In this document: piece after piece, positions 8,074 through 16,628 of the stretch | How the letters are laid out: every line of letters begins with the position of its first letter | Numbering within the stretch: the first letter of the stretch is position 1 | Assembly (NCBI RefSeq): GCF_004684055.1 | Contig: NZ_SRIB01000001.1 | Span: 1-64,000, forward strand | Direction: 5' to 3' | DNA: 64,000 bases | Origin: Soehngenia longivitae | GTDB taxonomy: Bacteria > Bacillota > Clostridia > Tissierellales > Tissierellaceae | Notes under the pieces: generated by a model | What the model saw: the letters and a program-made list of their open reading frames with translations, nothing else | Database searches by the model: none | What the model was told of the DNA's origin: nothing | Translations under genes and position numbers: made by a program

Positions 8074-9126
8074 ATGAAGAATAAGAAGAATTATTATAAA
8101 AAGAAGCAACAACCACCTGGAACGCTTGTTTATACAGGGGATCAATCTGATGATTCACAAGAACTTCATTTGATAACTTACAATAAAGATAAAATAGTAC
8201 ATAAAAAAATAAAAACTATAGATGAATTTATCAATGAAGAGAATTTAGGAATAAAATGGCTAGATGTAATTGGGTTAGCTAATGTTCATTCGATTGAAGA
8301 AATAGGGCAAAAGCTTAAAATTCACAGATTGATATTAGAAGATATACTCAATACAAGACAAAGAGCAAAACTCGAAGACTATGATGATTCATTATTCTTA
8401 GTAATTAAAAAATTATCTTTATTAGAAGGCATAGAAATAGATGCAAAACAAATATCAATAATTATTAAGGAAAATATGGTTATAACATTTCAAGAATATG
8501 ACGAAGATGCATTTAAACTCATTAAGAAACGTCTGGAAGAAGGGGCACATGTGAGAGCGCTGGGAGCAGATGATTTAACATATGCTATAGTCGATTCTAT
8601 AGTAGATGGGTATTTCGATGTTATGGAAATTCTTAGTGAAGAAATTGATAAAACAGAAAATGAACTAATGGATGATCCCAAAAAGGAAATTTTAAACAGA
8701 ATCTATTCCTTAAAAAGGCAGATAGTATTTTTTAGAAATACGGTTTGGCCAGTAAGAGATATTGCTAATACCTTATCTAGAGGTGAAATAAAGCTTATAG
8801 ATCAAAAAACATCGTATTACTTTAGAGATGTTTATGATCATTCAATTCAAGTAATTGAATTAATAGAAACTTACAGAGATACTATATCAGGTATGATGGA
8901 TATATATTTATCAAGTATTAGCTCAAAGACTAATGAAGTAATGAAAATACTCACTATATTTTCAGCTATTTTTATACCTCTAACATTTTTAGCAGGGGTT
9001 TACGGTATGAATTTTATCTACTTCCCAGAATTAAAATGGAGATATGGATACTTGGGATTTTGGATAGTTAGTATATTGATCACAGCTGCAATGATTAAAT
9101 ATTTAAAAAGCAAAAAATGGTTATAG
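8074..9126 (+). CDS. corA: CorA-family magnesium/divalent cation transporter
   Basis: CorA forms a pentameric membrane channel for Mg2+ (also Co2+/Ni2+). The protein (350 residues) has a large soluble N-terminal domain, a long helix, and two C-terminal transmembrane helices. The signature GMN motif is visible as VYGMNF at the end of the first membrane helix, followed by a loop of about a dozen residues and the last helix. Two adjacent ATG codons exist (8071 and 8074); I prefer 8074 because it gives a 6-base spacing to GGAGG. The gene sits between terminators and appears monocistronic. Confidence 0.92.
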   Translation: MKNKKNYYKKKQQPPGTLVYTGDQSDDSQELHLITYNKDKIVHKKIKTIDEFINEENLGIKWLDVIGLANVHSIEEIGQKLKIHRLILEDILNTRQRAKLEDYDDSLFLVIKKLSLLEGIEIDAKQISIIIKENMVITFQEYDEDAFKLIKKRLEEGAHVRALGADDLTYAIVDSIVDGYFDVMEILSEEIDKTENELMDDPKKEILNRIYSLKRQIVFFRNTVWPVRDIANTLSRGEIKLIDQKTSYYFRDVYDHSIQVIELIETYRDTISGMMDIYLSSISSKTNEVMKILTIFSAIFIPLTFLAGVYGMNFIYFPELKWRYGYLGFWIVSILITAAMIKYLKSKKWL

Positions 9127-9167
9127 ATATTGATTTTTAAATTGAATAGTGTTATTCTATTAATGGG

Positions 9168-9194
9168 TACAGTTTAACTAATTTATAAACTGTA
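9168..9194 (+). promoter_or_regulatory. inverted repeat upstream of the ECF S-component gene
   Basis: TACAGTTT (9168-9175) and AAACTGTA (9187-9194) are a perfect 8-base inverted repeat with an 11-base spacer, 24 bases before the start codon. It could be an operator or an RNA hairpin; there is no T-run after it. Confidence 0.4.
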
Positions 9195-9217
9195 ACAATA
9201 CACATTGGAGGTATTAT

Positions 9218-9703
9218 ATGAATAACACTAAAAAATTGGTTTCATATGGAGTGTTGATGGCTTTAACAGTAGTTATGACAATGGTAATTCACATACCTTC
9301 TCCTGCTCAAACTGGATATATAAACTTAGGAGATATGGTAATATTTATTGCAGCATTTTTCTTTGGTAAAAAAGCTGGATTTTTAGTAGGGGGAATCGGT
9401 TCAGCTATTGCGGATTTATTACTAGGTTATAGTGTATTTGCACCTGTTACATTGATAGCAAAAGGATTGGAAGGATTTATAGCAGGAGCTATTTTCGAAA
9501 CAGATTTAGGTAAAAAACACCCAATCTTTCCTTCGTCAATAGGTGGACTAATAATGGCACTTGGTTATTTTATTGCTGAAATATTTATGTTTGGATTTAA
9601 TGCTTCATTGATTAATTTACCAGCAAATATTGTGCAGGGCTTGTTCGGGGCAGTAGCTGCGAGCATGTTGTATAAATTATTAAAAGGCAAGATAAATTTA
9701 TAA
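9218..9703 (+). CDS. ECF transporter S-component, vitamin substrate unknown
   Basis: The 161-residue, highly hydrophobic protein has about five to six membrane segments and the pattern of the ECF S-component family near PF07155: the basic NNTKKLVSYGVLMAL start, a GYINLGDM motif near residue 35, FFGKKAGFLVGGIGSAIADLL, and AKGLEGFIAG. Such proteins bind a vitamin or precursor and dock onto a shared EcfA-EcfA'-EcfT module, not present here. The next genes are for cobalamin, but a terminator lies between them, so a cobalamin link is not supported. Ribosome site is TTGGAGG. Confidence 0.8.
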   Translation: MNNTKKLVSYGVLMALTVVMTMVIHIPSPAQTGYINLGDMVIFIAAFFFGKKAGFLVGGIGSAIADLLLGYSVFAPVTLIAKGLEGFIAGAIFETDLGKKHPIFPSSIGGLIMALGYFIAEIFMFGFNASLINLPANIVQGLFGAVAASMLYKLLKGKINL

Positions 9704-9726
9704 GCTCCTTTCTGGGAGCTTTTTTT
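9702..9726 (+). terminator. terminator after the ECF S-component gene
   Basis: AAGCTCC (9702-9708) pairs with GGAGCTT (9715-9721) and is followed by a T-run to 9726; the stem overlaps the stop codon. Confidence 0.85.
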
Positions 9727-9786
9727 ATAATGAAACATATTGATAAATTTGATAAAATATAATTAGTAATTGTTCAGGAGGATTAA

Positions 9787-10869
9787 ATGGATAAATTAAA
9801 CAACACTTTAAATTCAATAAAATTTCTCGACCATGCGGTCATGGACGAAACTAAAAAGCGTTGGGACTCACTAGTTAAGCCAATAGGCAGTCTTGGATTA
9901 ATGGAAGAAATAACTATTAGATTATCTGGTATTTACAGAACCACAAAATTTGATATAGACAAAAGAGCTGTAGTCGTCATGGCTAGTGACAACGGAATAG
10001 TTGAAGAAAATGTTACGTCATCTCCACAAATATTCACTAGAATTTTAGTAGAAAAAATGGCTAAAGGGATCACTGGTGTAAGCGTCATGTCTAAAGCCGC
10101 AAATGCTGATGTAATTGTAGTTGATATAGGTATAAATGGAGATGTAAAAGAAGAAAATGTCATAAATAGAAAGATCAGATATGGAACAGATAATTTCACT
10201 AAATCCTTTGCTATGACCTATGATGAAGCTATAAAAGCTATAGAGACTGGGATAGAGGTTGCAGATGATTTATTTAACAAAGGATATAAGATATTGGGAA
10301 CTGGAGAAGTAGGAATTGGCAACACTACAACTTCTGCAGCTGTAATTAAAGCTATTACTGACTTTCCTATAGACGATATAGTTGGTAAAGGTGCAGGCAT
10401 CACAGATGAGCAGCTTGTGCTTAAGAAAAAAGCAATAATTAAAGCTATTGAGTTACATAAACCAAATAAATATGATGTTATAGATGTTTTGTCAAAAGTA
10501 GGAGGACTAGATATAGCTGGCCTTGTGGGCGTGTATTTGTCTGGTGCAAAAAATATGAAACCTACAGTCATGGACGGCTTCATATCACAAGCTGCAGCAT
10601 TGTGTGCAATAAAACTCGATGGAAGAGTAAAAGACTACATAATACCATCCCATCTATCAAAAGAACCAGGGGCAAAATTTGTGTTCAATGAAATTGGACT
10701 TAAACCAATGCTCGACTTATCTATGAGACTTGGAGAAGGAACAGGTTGTCCATTAGCTTTTCAAATAATAGATACCGCAATATACACTTTAAATAATATG
10801 GCTACATTTGAAGAAGCAGAGATTGAAAAAGAACTACTAGTTGATATAAGTAAAGACGAGGAGAAATAA
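9787..10869 (+). CDS. cobT: nicotinate-nucleotide--dimethylbenzimidazole phosphoribosyltransferase
   Basis: CobT transfers the phosphoribosyl group of nicotinate mononucleotide to dimethylbenzimidazole (or a similar base), giving alpha-ribazole phosphate for the lower ligand of cobalamin. The 360-residue length is normal. Visible signatures are RWDSLVKPIGSLG at the N-terminus, the ASDNGIVEENVTSSPQ region, GEVGIGNTTTSAA near residue 175, and RLGEGTGCPLAF near the C-terminus that holds the catalytic glutamate. ATG follows CAGGAGG. It starts the cobT-cobU-cobS-cobC block, one base before cobU. No cobalamin riboswitch fits in the 60-base upstream gap. Confidence 0.95.
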   Translation: MDKLNNTLNSIKFLDHAVMDETKKRWDSLVKPIGSLGLMEEITIRLSGIYRTTKFDIDKRAVVVMASDNGIVEENVTSSPQIFTRILVEKMAKGITGVSVMSKAANADVIVVDIGINGDVKEENVINRKIRYGTDNFTKSFAMTYDEAIKAIETGIEVADDLFNKGYKILGTGEVGIGNTTTSAAVIKAITDFPIDDIVGKGAGITDEQLVLKKKAIIKAIELHKPNKYDVIDVLSKVGGLDIAGLVGVYLSGAKNMKPTVMDGFISQAAALCAIKLDGRVKDYIIPSHLSKEPGAKFVFNEIGLKPMLDLSMRLGEGTGCPLAFQIIDTAIYTLNNMATFEEAEIEKELLVDISKDEEK

Positions 10870-10870
10870 T

Positions 10871-11407
10871 ATGATAACTCTTGTAACAGGTGGAGCGCGA
10901 AGTGGAAAAACCAATTTTGCACAGAAAAGGCTAATGAGTAAAAAAGATGTTGTGTACATAGCGACTGCGAAAGTAGAAGATAGCGAAATGGCTGATAGAG
11001 TAAAACATCACAAAGATTCAAGGCCAAGCTCATGGAGAACTTTTGAAGCGTATTATGATTTACAAAATGCTTTAGGCAAAGAAGACAACTATATATTAGA
11101 TTGTGTTACAAACTTATCATCCAATATAATGTTTGACTTATCTAAAGATGTTGATTTTATTGATGACAAATTGCAACAAGTAATAGAAAAAGAGATAATG
11201 AAACAATTAAACGATCTCATTTTGAAGATTCGAGAAGAAAATAAAAATTTGATTTTAGTGACTAACGAGCTTGGAGATTCAATTGTGCCACAACACCACA
11301 TTTCAAGAGTATTTAGAGATATACAAGGTAGGGTGAATCAGAACTTAGCAAGTATTTCTGACGAGGTGTATATAGTAATTTGTGGAATCGAAGTGAAACT
11401 AAAATGA
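10871..11407 (+). CDS. cobU: adenosylcobinamide kinase / adenosylcobinamide-phosphate guanylyltransferase
   Basis: This bifunctional enzyme phosphorylates adenosylcobinamide and then attaches GMP, giving adenosylcobinamide-GDP. The 178-residue protein opens with the family P-loop TGGARSGKT, followed by VVYIATAK, the HKDSRPSSWRTFE region containing the histidine that is guanylylated in this family, the LDCVTNLSSN strand and the NELGDSIVP segment near residue 136. Length is as expected. Its TGA overlaps the cobS ATG (ATGA), so the two are translationally coupled. Confidence 0.94.
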   Translation: MITLVTGGARSGKTNFAQKRLMSKKDVVYIATAKVEDSEMADRVKHHKDSRPSSWRTFEAYYDLQNALGKEDNYILDCVTNLSSNIMFDLSKDVDFIDDKLQQVIEKEIMKQLNDLILKIREENKNLILVTNELGDSIVPQHHISRVFRDIQGRVNQNLASISDEVYIVICGIEVKLK

Positions 11408-12147
11408 TAAATGGGTTGATACTGGCATTTGAATTTTTTTCAAGACTCCCTTTTAAGAAAAACATAGATTTTACGAGAGAAAACATCTCATATAGTGTTT
11501 TTTTTATGCCGTTTGTTGGATTGACTATTGGATTTATATCTGCAATATTTTTTAATATAATAGCTCAATTTGACAGATTGATGGCGAGTTTTTTTACTGT
11601 AGCAATTATGATGATTTTAACAGGAGGGCTTCACATAGATGGGCTTTCTGATACATTTGATGGATTTCTTTCTAATAGAAACAAAGAAAAGACACTAGAA
11701 ATAATGAAAGACAGTAGAATTGGGACTTTTGGAACGATTGCTATAATTTTTGTCGTATTGGGTAAAATATTATTGATATATAGAATCACAGAAAATATAA
11801 ATACTGCAATTATTTTTTCTATGGCTAGTTCAAGACTTGCAACTAGCATAAATATTGCCCACAAAAAATGTGCTAAAAATGATGGATTGGGATTTTTATT
11901 TTACAACAGTAAACCCTTAAACAAAGTTATAATCAGCTCAGTATTGTATGTTTTATTCATTTCAATTGAAAACATATATAATATAATACCTCTTGTAGTG
12001 ACTATAATGTTTAGTTTAGCATTTGCAAAATGGGCTGATAGAAAAATAGGGGGAATTACTGGAGACATAAACGGAGCAACAATTGAATTAGGAGAGATGG
12101 CCTCTCTTTTAGTGTATTGGGGGATAGAGCAATGGATATTATTCTAA
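11404..12147 (+). CDS. cobS: adenosylcobinamide-GDP ribazoletransferase (cobalamin synthase)
   Basis: The membrane enzyme joins adenosylcobinamide-GDP with alpha-ribazole (or its phosphate) in the last assembly step. The 247-residue product is hydrophobic with multiple membrane helices and has the signatures FFSRLPF near the N-terminus, GGLHIDGLSDTFDGFLS (the acidic metal/substrate motif) near residue 80, EIMKDSRIGTFG just after, and the terminal GGITGDINGATIEL motif. I start at 11404, the ATG in the ATGA overlap with cobU, not the in-frame codon 24 bases upstream inside cobU. Confidence 0.94.
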   Translation: MINGLILAFEFFSRLPFKKNIDFTRENISYSVFFMPFVGLTIGFISAIFFNIIAQFDRLMASFFTVAIMMILTGGLHIDGLSDTFDGFLSNRNKEKTLEIMKDSRIGTFGTIAIIFVVLGKILLIYRITENINTAIIFSMASSRLATSINIAHKKCAKNDGLGFLFYNSKPLNKVIISSVLYVLFISIENIYNIIPLVVTIMFSLAFAKWADRKIGGITGDINGATIELGEMASLLVYWGIEQWILF

Positions 12148-12701
12148 TTAGACATGGGGAATCAGAAGACAATATTAAAAGAGTCTTAAGTACTGACGAA
12201 ACACCACTTACAAAAAAAGGAGAAATGCAAATAGAAAGGATAAAGCCGTTAGTAGCTGAGCTTGATTTTAAAGATGTATACATCAGCCCATTGAAAAGGA
12301 CTATTATGACTAGTGAAATCTTAGAAATAAATGGTTCGTTGGAAAACAGAGTTAGAGAAATAGATTTTGGCATATTCAAAGGCTTAGGATATGAAGAATT
12401 TATGAAAGTTTACCCTGAAGAAGGGAAAAAATGGGTAAGTGATATTAAAAATTATCAGATACCTAATGGGGAAAGTTTAAAAATGACATATCAAAGAGTT
12501 GTTGATTTTTTAGAGGAGATTATAAATATTGGCGAAAACTCTTTGGTGATCACTCACGAAGGGATAATAAAATTAGCATTTTCATGGGTATTTGACAGTG
12601 ACGAGTATTTTAATAAATTCATGGCATCAAATGGGAGCGTAAACATCATATCGATAGATAAAGATTATAAATTTATTAAAAAACTAAATGCGAGAGGATA
12701 G
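12132..12701 (+). CDS. cobC: alpha-ribazole phosphatase-like histidine phosphatase
   Basis: A phosphoglycerate-mutase-type phosphatase (189 residues) carrying the catalytic IRHGESEDN motif at its N-terminus, the ISPLKRTIMTSEIL second arginine motif, the REIDFGIFKG segment and the ITHEGIIKL second-histidine motif near residue 140. In this operon it probably removes phosphate from alpha-ribazole 5'-phosphate or adenosylcobalamin phosphate. The function comes from context, since the superfamily is broad. I start at ATG 12132, which overlaps cobS by 16 bases; a TTG 15 bases upstream is less likely. Confidence 0.85.
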   Translation: MDIILIRHGESEDNIKRVLSTDETPLTKKGEMQIERIKPLVAELDFKDVYISPLKRTIMTSEILEINGSLENRVREIDFGIFKGLGYEEFMKVYPEEGKKWVSDIKNYQIPNGESLKMTYQRVVDFLEEIINIGENSLVITHEGIIKLAFSWVFDSDEYFNKFMASNGSVNIISIDKDYKFIKKLNARG

Positions 12702-12709
12702 GTATTGCC

Positions 12710-13363
12710 ATGCACAAAATAAATGGTATAATATTCGATTTAGATGGAACATTGTTAGATACGATATATGATATAGCAGATAGTATGAATATTGTTTTAA
12801 AAAAATATGGATATCCAATTCATGAATATGAGGAATTCAAAGAATTTTTGGGGAATGGCTTTAGAAATCTTGTAAAAAGAAGTTTACCAAAAGAAGCTGA
12901 TGAAAGCACAGTGGATAGAGCATTAGAGCTTTTTACGAGTGAATATGAAAAAAATTATATGAATAAGACGAAGCCATTTGAAGGGATTAAATACATATTA
13001 AAAGTTTTACAGGACAAAAAGATTAAAATGGCTGTAAATTCAAATAAAAAGGATCTCTTTACAAAAAACTTGGTTGACAAATTTTTTTCAGATATCAATT
13101 TTGTGAGTGTTTATGGAGATAGAGAAGGGATAAAAAGAAAACCTGATCCTCAAACTTGTTTAGAGATAGCAAAGACAATGGGATTATCGTCTAACGAGAT
13201 AATCTACATTGGCGATAGTGAAGTGGATGTAATGACTGCTAAAAATGCAAATATGATGTCTGGGGTTGTTGCATGGGGGTATAGAGATTTAGAACAATTA
13301 GAAAAATACGATGTTGATCACATTTTCTATAATCCAAATGATATATTAAAAATAATTGAATGA
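12710..13363 (+). CDS. HAD-superfamily hydrolase, phosphoglycolate-phosphatase-like
   Basis: The 217-residue protein has the complete set of HAD motifs: FDLDGTLLDT (nucleophile and acid aspartates) at residues 9-18, MAVNSNK (motif II) near 108, GIKRKPDP with the motif III lysine near 140 and YIGDSEVDV (motif IV) near 166. A helical cap lies between motifs I and II, as in Gph and PpaX-like enzymes. Substrate may be phosphoglycolate, pyrophosphate or another small phosphate ester. It sits 8 bases after cobC and 12 before speD, so it may be co-transcribed with both. Confidence 0.85.
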   Translation: MHKINGIIFDLDGTLLDTIYDIADSMNIVLKKYGYPIHEYEEFKEFLGNGFRNLVKRSLPKEADESTVDRALELFTSEYEKNYMNKTKPFEGIKYILKVLQDKKIKMAVNSNKKDLFTKNLVDKFFSDINFVSVYGDREGIKRKPDPQTCLEIAKTMGLSSNEIIYIGDSEVDVMTAKNANMMSGVVAWGYRDLEQLEKYDVDHIFYNPNDILKIIE

Positions 13364-13375
13364 AAGGGTTGAAAA

Positions 13376-14170
13376 ATGGAAAAGATAAGGTTATACGGAT
13401 TTAACAATTTAACTAAGAGCTTAAGCTTCAATATTTATGATGTTTGTTATGCAGTTTCAGATGAAGATAAGAAAAAATACATTGAGTATATAGATGAACA
13501 GTATAATTCAACCAGGTTAACAAATATATTAACAGAAATTACCAAAATGATAGGAGCAAATATATTAAGTATTGCAAAACAAGATTACCAACCTCAAGGG
13601 GCGAGTGTGAACTTTCTCATTACTGAAGAAAAGGTAGATGATTCGCTCATTGACCCTTCTTGCAATAAAGGAGAAATTCATTTAGATTATACAAATGTAA
13701 TCGCACATTTAGATAAAAGCCACATAAGCGTTCACACTTATCCAGAGTATCACCCGGATAAAGGTATAATGACATTTAGGGTAGACTTGGATGTTTCTAC
13801 TTGTGGGAAGATATCACCGCTAAAGGCTTTAGACTATTTATTTGATAAATTTGATTCAGATATTGTCATTTGCGATTATCGAATAAGAGGATTTACAAGG
13901 GATATTGATGGGCGAAAGCTTTTTAAAGATCATGATATCAATTCTATACAAGATTTTATATCCCAAGAAAACAAAGACAAATACAATATGATAGACATAA
14001 ATGTATATGAAGAAAATATATTTCACACTAAGATGCTTATAAAAGACTTAATATTGGATAACTATCTATTTGAAAAAAGTGAGAAAGATTTAACTGAGGA
14101 TGAAAAAGAGGATATACTCTACAAATTAAATATGGAAATGCATGAGATATATTATGGAAAAAATTACTAG
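13376..14170 (+). CDS. speD: S-adenosylmethionine decarboxylase proenzyme, E. coli-type
   Basis: SpeD makes decarboxylated SAM, the aminopropyl donor for spermidine. This is the long (264-residue) E. coli-type form, not the roughly 120-residue Bacillus type. The self-cleavage site is the serine in [11 protein letters not shown] at about residues 117-127; cleavage before that serine gives the pyruvoyl-bearing alpha chain. A conserved cysteine follows in [21 protein letters not shown] has a GAAAGGG ribosome site. speE starts 12 bases later, so the two enzymes that use and make decarboxylated SAM are paired. Confidence 0.93.
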   Translation: MEKIRLYGFNNLTKSLSFNIYDVCYAVSDEDKKKYIEYIDEQYNSTRLTNILTEITKMIGANILSIAKQDYQPQGASVNFLITEEKVDDSLIDPSCNKGEIHLDYTNVIAHLDKSHISVHTYPEYHPDKGIMTFRVDLDVSTCGKISPLKALDYLFDKFDSDIVICDYRIRGFTRDIDGRKLFKDHDINSIQDFISQENKDKYNMIDINVYEENIFHTKMLIKDLILDNYLFEKSEKDLTEDEKEDILYKLNMEMHEIYYGKNY

Positions 14171-14182
14171 GAGGTTTTATAA

Positions 14183-15049
14183 ATGGAACTATGGTTTACA
14201 GAGAAATATTCTCAAAACTGTGGCTTGACAATAAATGTGAAGAATGAAATATACAGTGAGAGAACTAAATATCAAGATATAGCATTTTTTGATTCATATG
14301 ATTTTGGAAGATTTTTTACATTAGATGGGTACATGATGGTGAATGAAAAAGATGAATTTATATACCACGAAATGATAACGCATGTTCCTTTAGCAGTAAA
14401 CCCTCAAATTAAAAAAGTATTAGTGATTGGCGGTGGTGATGGAGGAACTATAAGAGAGTTAAGTAGATACGAACATATTGAGTTGATACATCATGTAGAA
14501 ATAGATGAAAGAGTTGTTGAACTGTGCAAACAATATCTTCCACAGACAGCTTGCAAACTTGATGACGAGAGAGTTGAGGCTTTTTACACTGATGGAGTGG
14601 AATTTGTTAAGGGAAAGGAAAATTTCTATGATTTAATTTTAGTGGATTCTACTGATCCAATAGGACCTGGAGAGGGTCTTTTTACTAAAGAGTTTTATAG
14701 AAATTGCTATAAAGCTTTAAATGAGAATGGAATATTAGTTAATCAGCATGAAAGCCCATATTTCCCCACCAATGCAAAAGAGATGAAAAAAGCTCATGCT
14801 AAGCTAAAGGGGATATTTGAAATATGTAAAGTATATCAATTCCATATGCCTACATATGCAAGTGGACACTGGCTTTTTGGATTTGCAAGCAAGAAATTGG
14901 ATCCTATAAAGGATCATAAAAAAGATGAATGGGAAAAATTCAATATAGAAACGAAATATTACAATTCTTTACTCCACGAAGGAGCTTTTGCTCTTCCAAA
15001 TTATGTTATAGATTTGTTAGAAGAAGCTAGTGAGGAAGATATGAAATAG
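14183..15049 (+). CDS. speE: polyamine aminopropyltransferase (spermidine synthase)
   Basis: SpeE transfers the aminopropyl group of decarboxylated SAM to putrescine. The 288-residue protein has the canonical motifs: ELWFTEKYS at the start, the LDGYMMVNEKDEFIYHEMI strand-helix, VLVIGGGDGGTIRELSR (SAM-type Rossmann loop) near residue 80, VEIDERVVELCKQYLP, and the catalytic DSTDPIGPGEGLFTKEFY segment near residue 155. Cytosolic. AGGAGG lies upstream of ATG. A hairpin terminator overlaps the stop codon, closing the speD-speE unit. Confidence 0.95.
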   Translation: MELWFTEKYSQNCGLTINVKNEIYSERTKYQDIAFFDSYDFGRFFTLDGYMMVNEKDEFIYHEMITHVPLAVNPQIKKVLVIGGGDGGTIRELSRYEHIELIHHVEIDERVVELCKQYLPQTACKLDDERVEAFYTDGVEFVKGKENFYDLILVDSTDPIGPGEGLFTKEFYRNCYKALNENGILVNQHESPYFPTNAKEMKKAHAKLKGIFEICKVYQFHMPTYASGHWLFGFASKKLDPIKDHKKDEWEKFNIETKYYNSLLHEGAFALPNYVIDLLEEASEEDMK

Positions 15050-15072
15050 CGCCAATTATTTGGTGCTTTTTT
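15048..15072 (+). terminator. terminator after speE
   Basis: AGCGCCAA and TTTGGTGCT form a stem (one G-U pair) at 15048-15066 followed by eight or more T residues. Confidence 0.85.
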
Positions 15073-15109
15073 TTACTTTGGGGTAAATATCTAAAAAAGG
15101 GGGATTTCT

Positions 15110-15649
15110 ATGGAAATAGTAGCTATAGTTGGAAGTTTGAGGAAAGAATCTTATAATTTAAAAATAGCAAAGTTTATAAAAGATAGGTATAAAGATAAAT
15201 TAAACATTGAAATTCTAATACCTGATTTGCCAATTTTTAATGAAGATATTGAAAAAGATCCACCTGTTGAAGTTATTGATTTCAAAGAAAAAATAAAAAA
15301 TGCAGAGGGAGTTCTAATTGTAAGTCCAGAATATAATCACTCAATACCTGGAGGGCTTAAAAACGCTCTGGATTGGTGCTCTAGGGGAGATAGAGTGTTG
15401 GCAAAAAAACCTGTATTTATAGTTGGAGCATCTAATGGAAATGTAGGAACTGCAAGAAGTCAAATGGACTTAAGAACAGTTCTAAATTCACCTGGATTAA
15501 ATGCATTTGTCTTACCTTCCAATTTAGTTCTCATACCAAATGTACAGACTCTATTCAATGAAAAAGATGAGTTTGTTGATGAGAGAACTATAAAATATTT
15601 AGATAAAGTAGTTGATAATTTTATTGACTGGAGGATGAAAATGAGTTAA
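15110..15649 (+). CDS. NAD(P)H-dependent FMN reductase family flavoprotein
   Basis: The 179-residue flavodoxin-like protein has the FMN phosphate loop VGSLRKESYNLK at residues 6-17 and the SPEYNHSIPGGLKNALDW motif near residue 77, hallmarks of the NADPH-dependent FMN/azo/chromate reductase family. It reduces flavins, quinones or other electrophiles in the cytosol; the natural substrate is not evident. ATG follows a GGGGG ribosome site, and the next gene starts 12 bases after its stop, so the two are likely co-transcribed. Confidence 0.88.
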   Translation: MEIVAIVGSLRKESYNLKIAKFIKDRYKDKLNIEILIPDLPIFNEDIEKDPPVEVIDFKEKIKNAEGVLIVSPEYNHSIPGGLKNALDWCSRGDRVLAKKPVFIVGASNGNVGTARSQMDLRTVLNSPGLNAFVLPSNLVLIPNVQTLFNEKDEFVDERTIKYLDKVVDNFIDWRMKMS

Positions 15650-15661
15650 GGGGGTTTTAAA

Positions 15662-16624
15662 ATGAGAGTGGGGTTAGTATACACTGATACCAATAAAAGG
15701 AATAGTTTGTTTGATCCTCATGGTAATATTCAAACGAATAATACTGTAGCGGCCATAAAATCAGCATTAGAAAATAAAAACCACGAAGTTATAATGATAC
15801 CTGCTGATATTGACATGTTGATCAAAATTAAAGAAAAAAATTTGGATGTTATTTTTAATGCATGTACTGGGATTAAAAATAAAAAAGAACAAGCCAATGT
15901 AGTGGCAATGCTTGAATTACTTGATATACCTTTTGTCGGGAGTGGCTTGTCAAGCCACATATTTGGACTTCACAAAGAAATCAGCAAGGTGCTATTTAGA
16001 AAGATGGGGATTCCAACTCCAAATTCTCAGCTATTTTACAGTGATGATACGAAGTTAGATGGGAATTTGAGATTTCCGTTGATAGTTAAACCCGAACATG
16101 AAGGCTCGAGCTTAGGAATTGATAATGAAAGTGTCGTATATAATGAAAAAGCTCTTTACGAAAAAATAAAAGAAGTAATAGACAAATTCAATCAACCAGC
16201 ACTAGTAGAAGAGTACGTAAATGGCAGGGAATTTACTATAGGTATATTAGGAGACAAAGACATTCAAGTGTTTGAAATATTAGAGGTTATATATTCTAAG
16301 ATGGAAGTTAATTTTATGACTGTAAGCATAAAGGCAAAAGACGCAGCAGGGTATGAATGTCCAGCTAATATTGATAAGGAACTTGAAGTAAAATTAAAAG
16401 AATATGCTAAAAGAGCATTTAGAGCATTAGAACTTAGAGATTATGCAAGAGCAGATGTGAGATTAGATAGATATAACAACCCTTATTTTATAGAGATAAA
16501 TACTCTACCTGGACTTGAGCCTGGATACAGTGATTTTCCTAAAATGGCTGAAAAATCAGGGCTTAAATATGATGACTTAATAGAGAAATTAGTTCTATTA
16601 GCATATAACAGGGGAAAGAAGTGA
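15662..16624 (+). CDS. D-alanine--D-alanine ligase-like ATP-grasp protein
   Basis: The 320-residue protein has ATP-grasp features of Ddl enzymes: FVGSGLSSHIFGLHK near residue 96, PLIVKPEHEGSSLGI (ATP-binding loop) near 140, LVEEYVNGREFTIGIL, RADVRLD and the metal-binding EINTLPGLEPGYSDFP near 280. Canonical Ddl uses the EGSS-G and EINT-PG motifs in this way. The N-terminal domain diverges from classical DdlA/B and the neighbours are not cell-wall genes, so it may ligate other amino acids. I leave the symbol empty for that reason. It follows the flavoprotein gene by 12 bases and precedes the permease by 4. Confidence 0.75.
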   Translation: MRVGLVYTDTNKRNSLFDPHGNIQTNNTVAAIKSALENKNHEVIMIPADIDMLIKIKEKNLDVIFNACTGIKNKKEQANVVAMLELLDIPFVGSGLSSHIFGLHKEISKVLFRKMGIPTPNSQLFYSDDTKLDGNLRFPLIVKPEHEGSSLGIDNESVVYNEKALYEKIKEVIDKFNQPALVEEYVNGREFTIGILGDKDIQVFEILEVIYSKMEVNFMTVSIKAKDAAGYECPANIDKELEVKLKEYAKRAFRALELRDYARADVRLDRYNNPYFIEINTLPGLEPGYSDFPKMAEKSGLKYDDLIEKLVLLAYNRGKK

Positions 16625-16628
16625 TTTT

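Noticed and set aside
9727-9786. Cobalamin riboswitch upstream of cobT
   Set aside because: The gap is 60 bases, too short for the roughly 200-base element, and no B12-box sequence is present.
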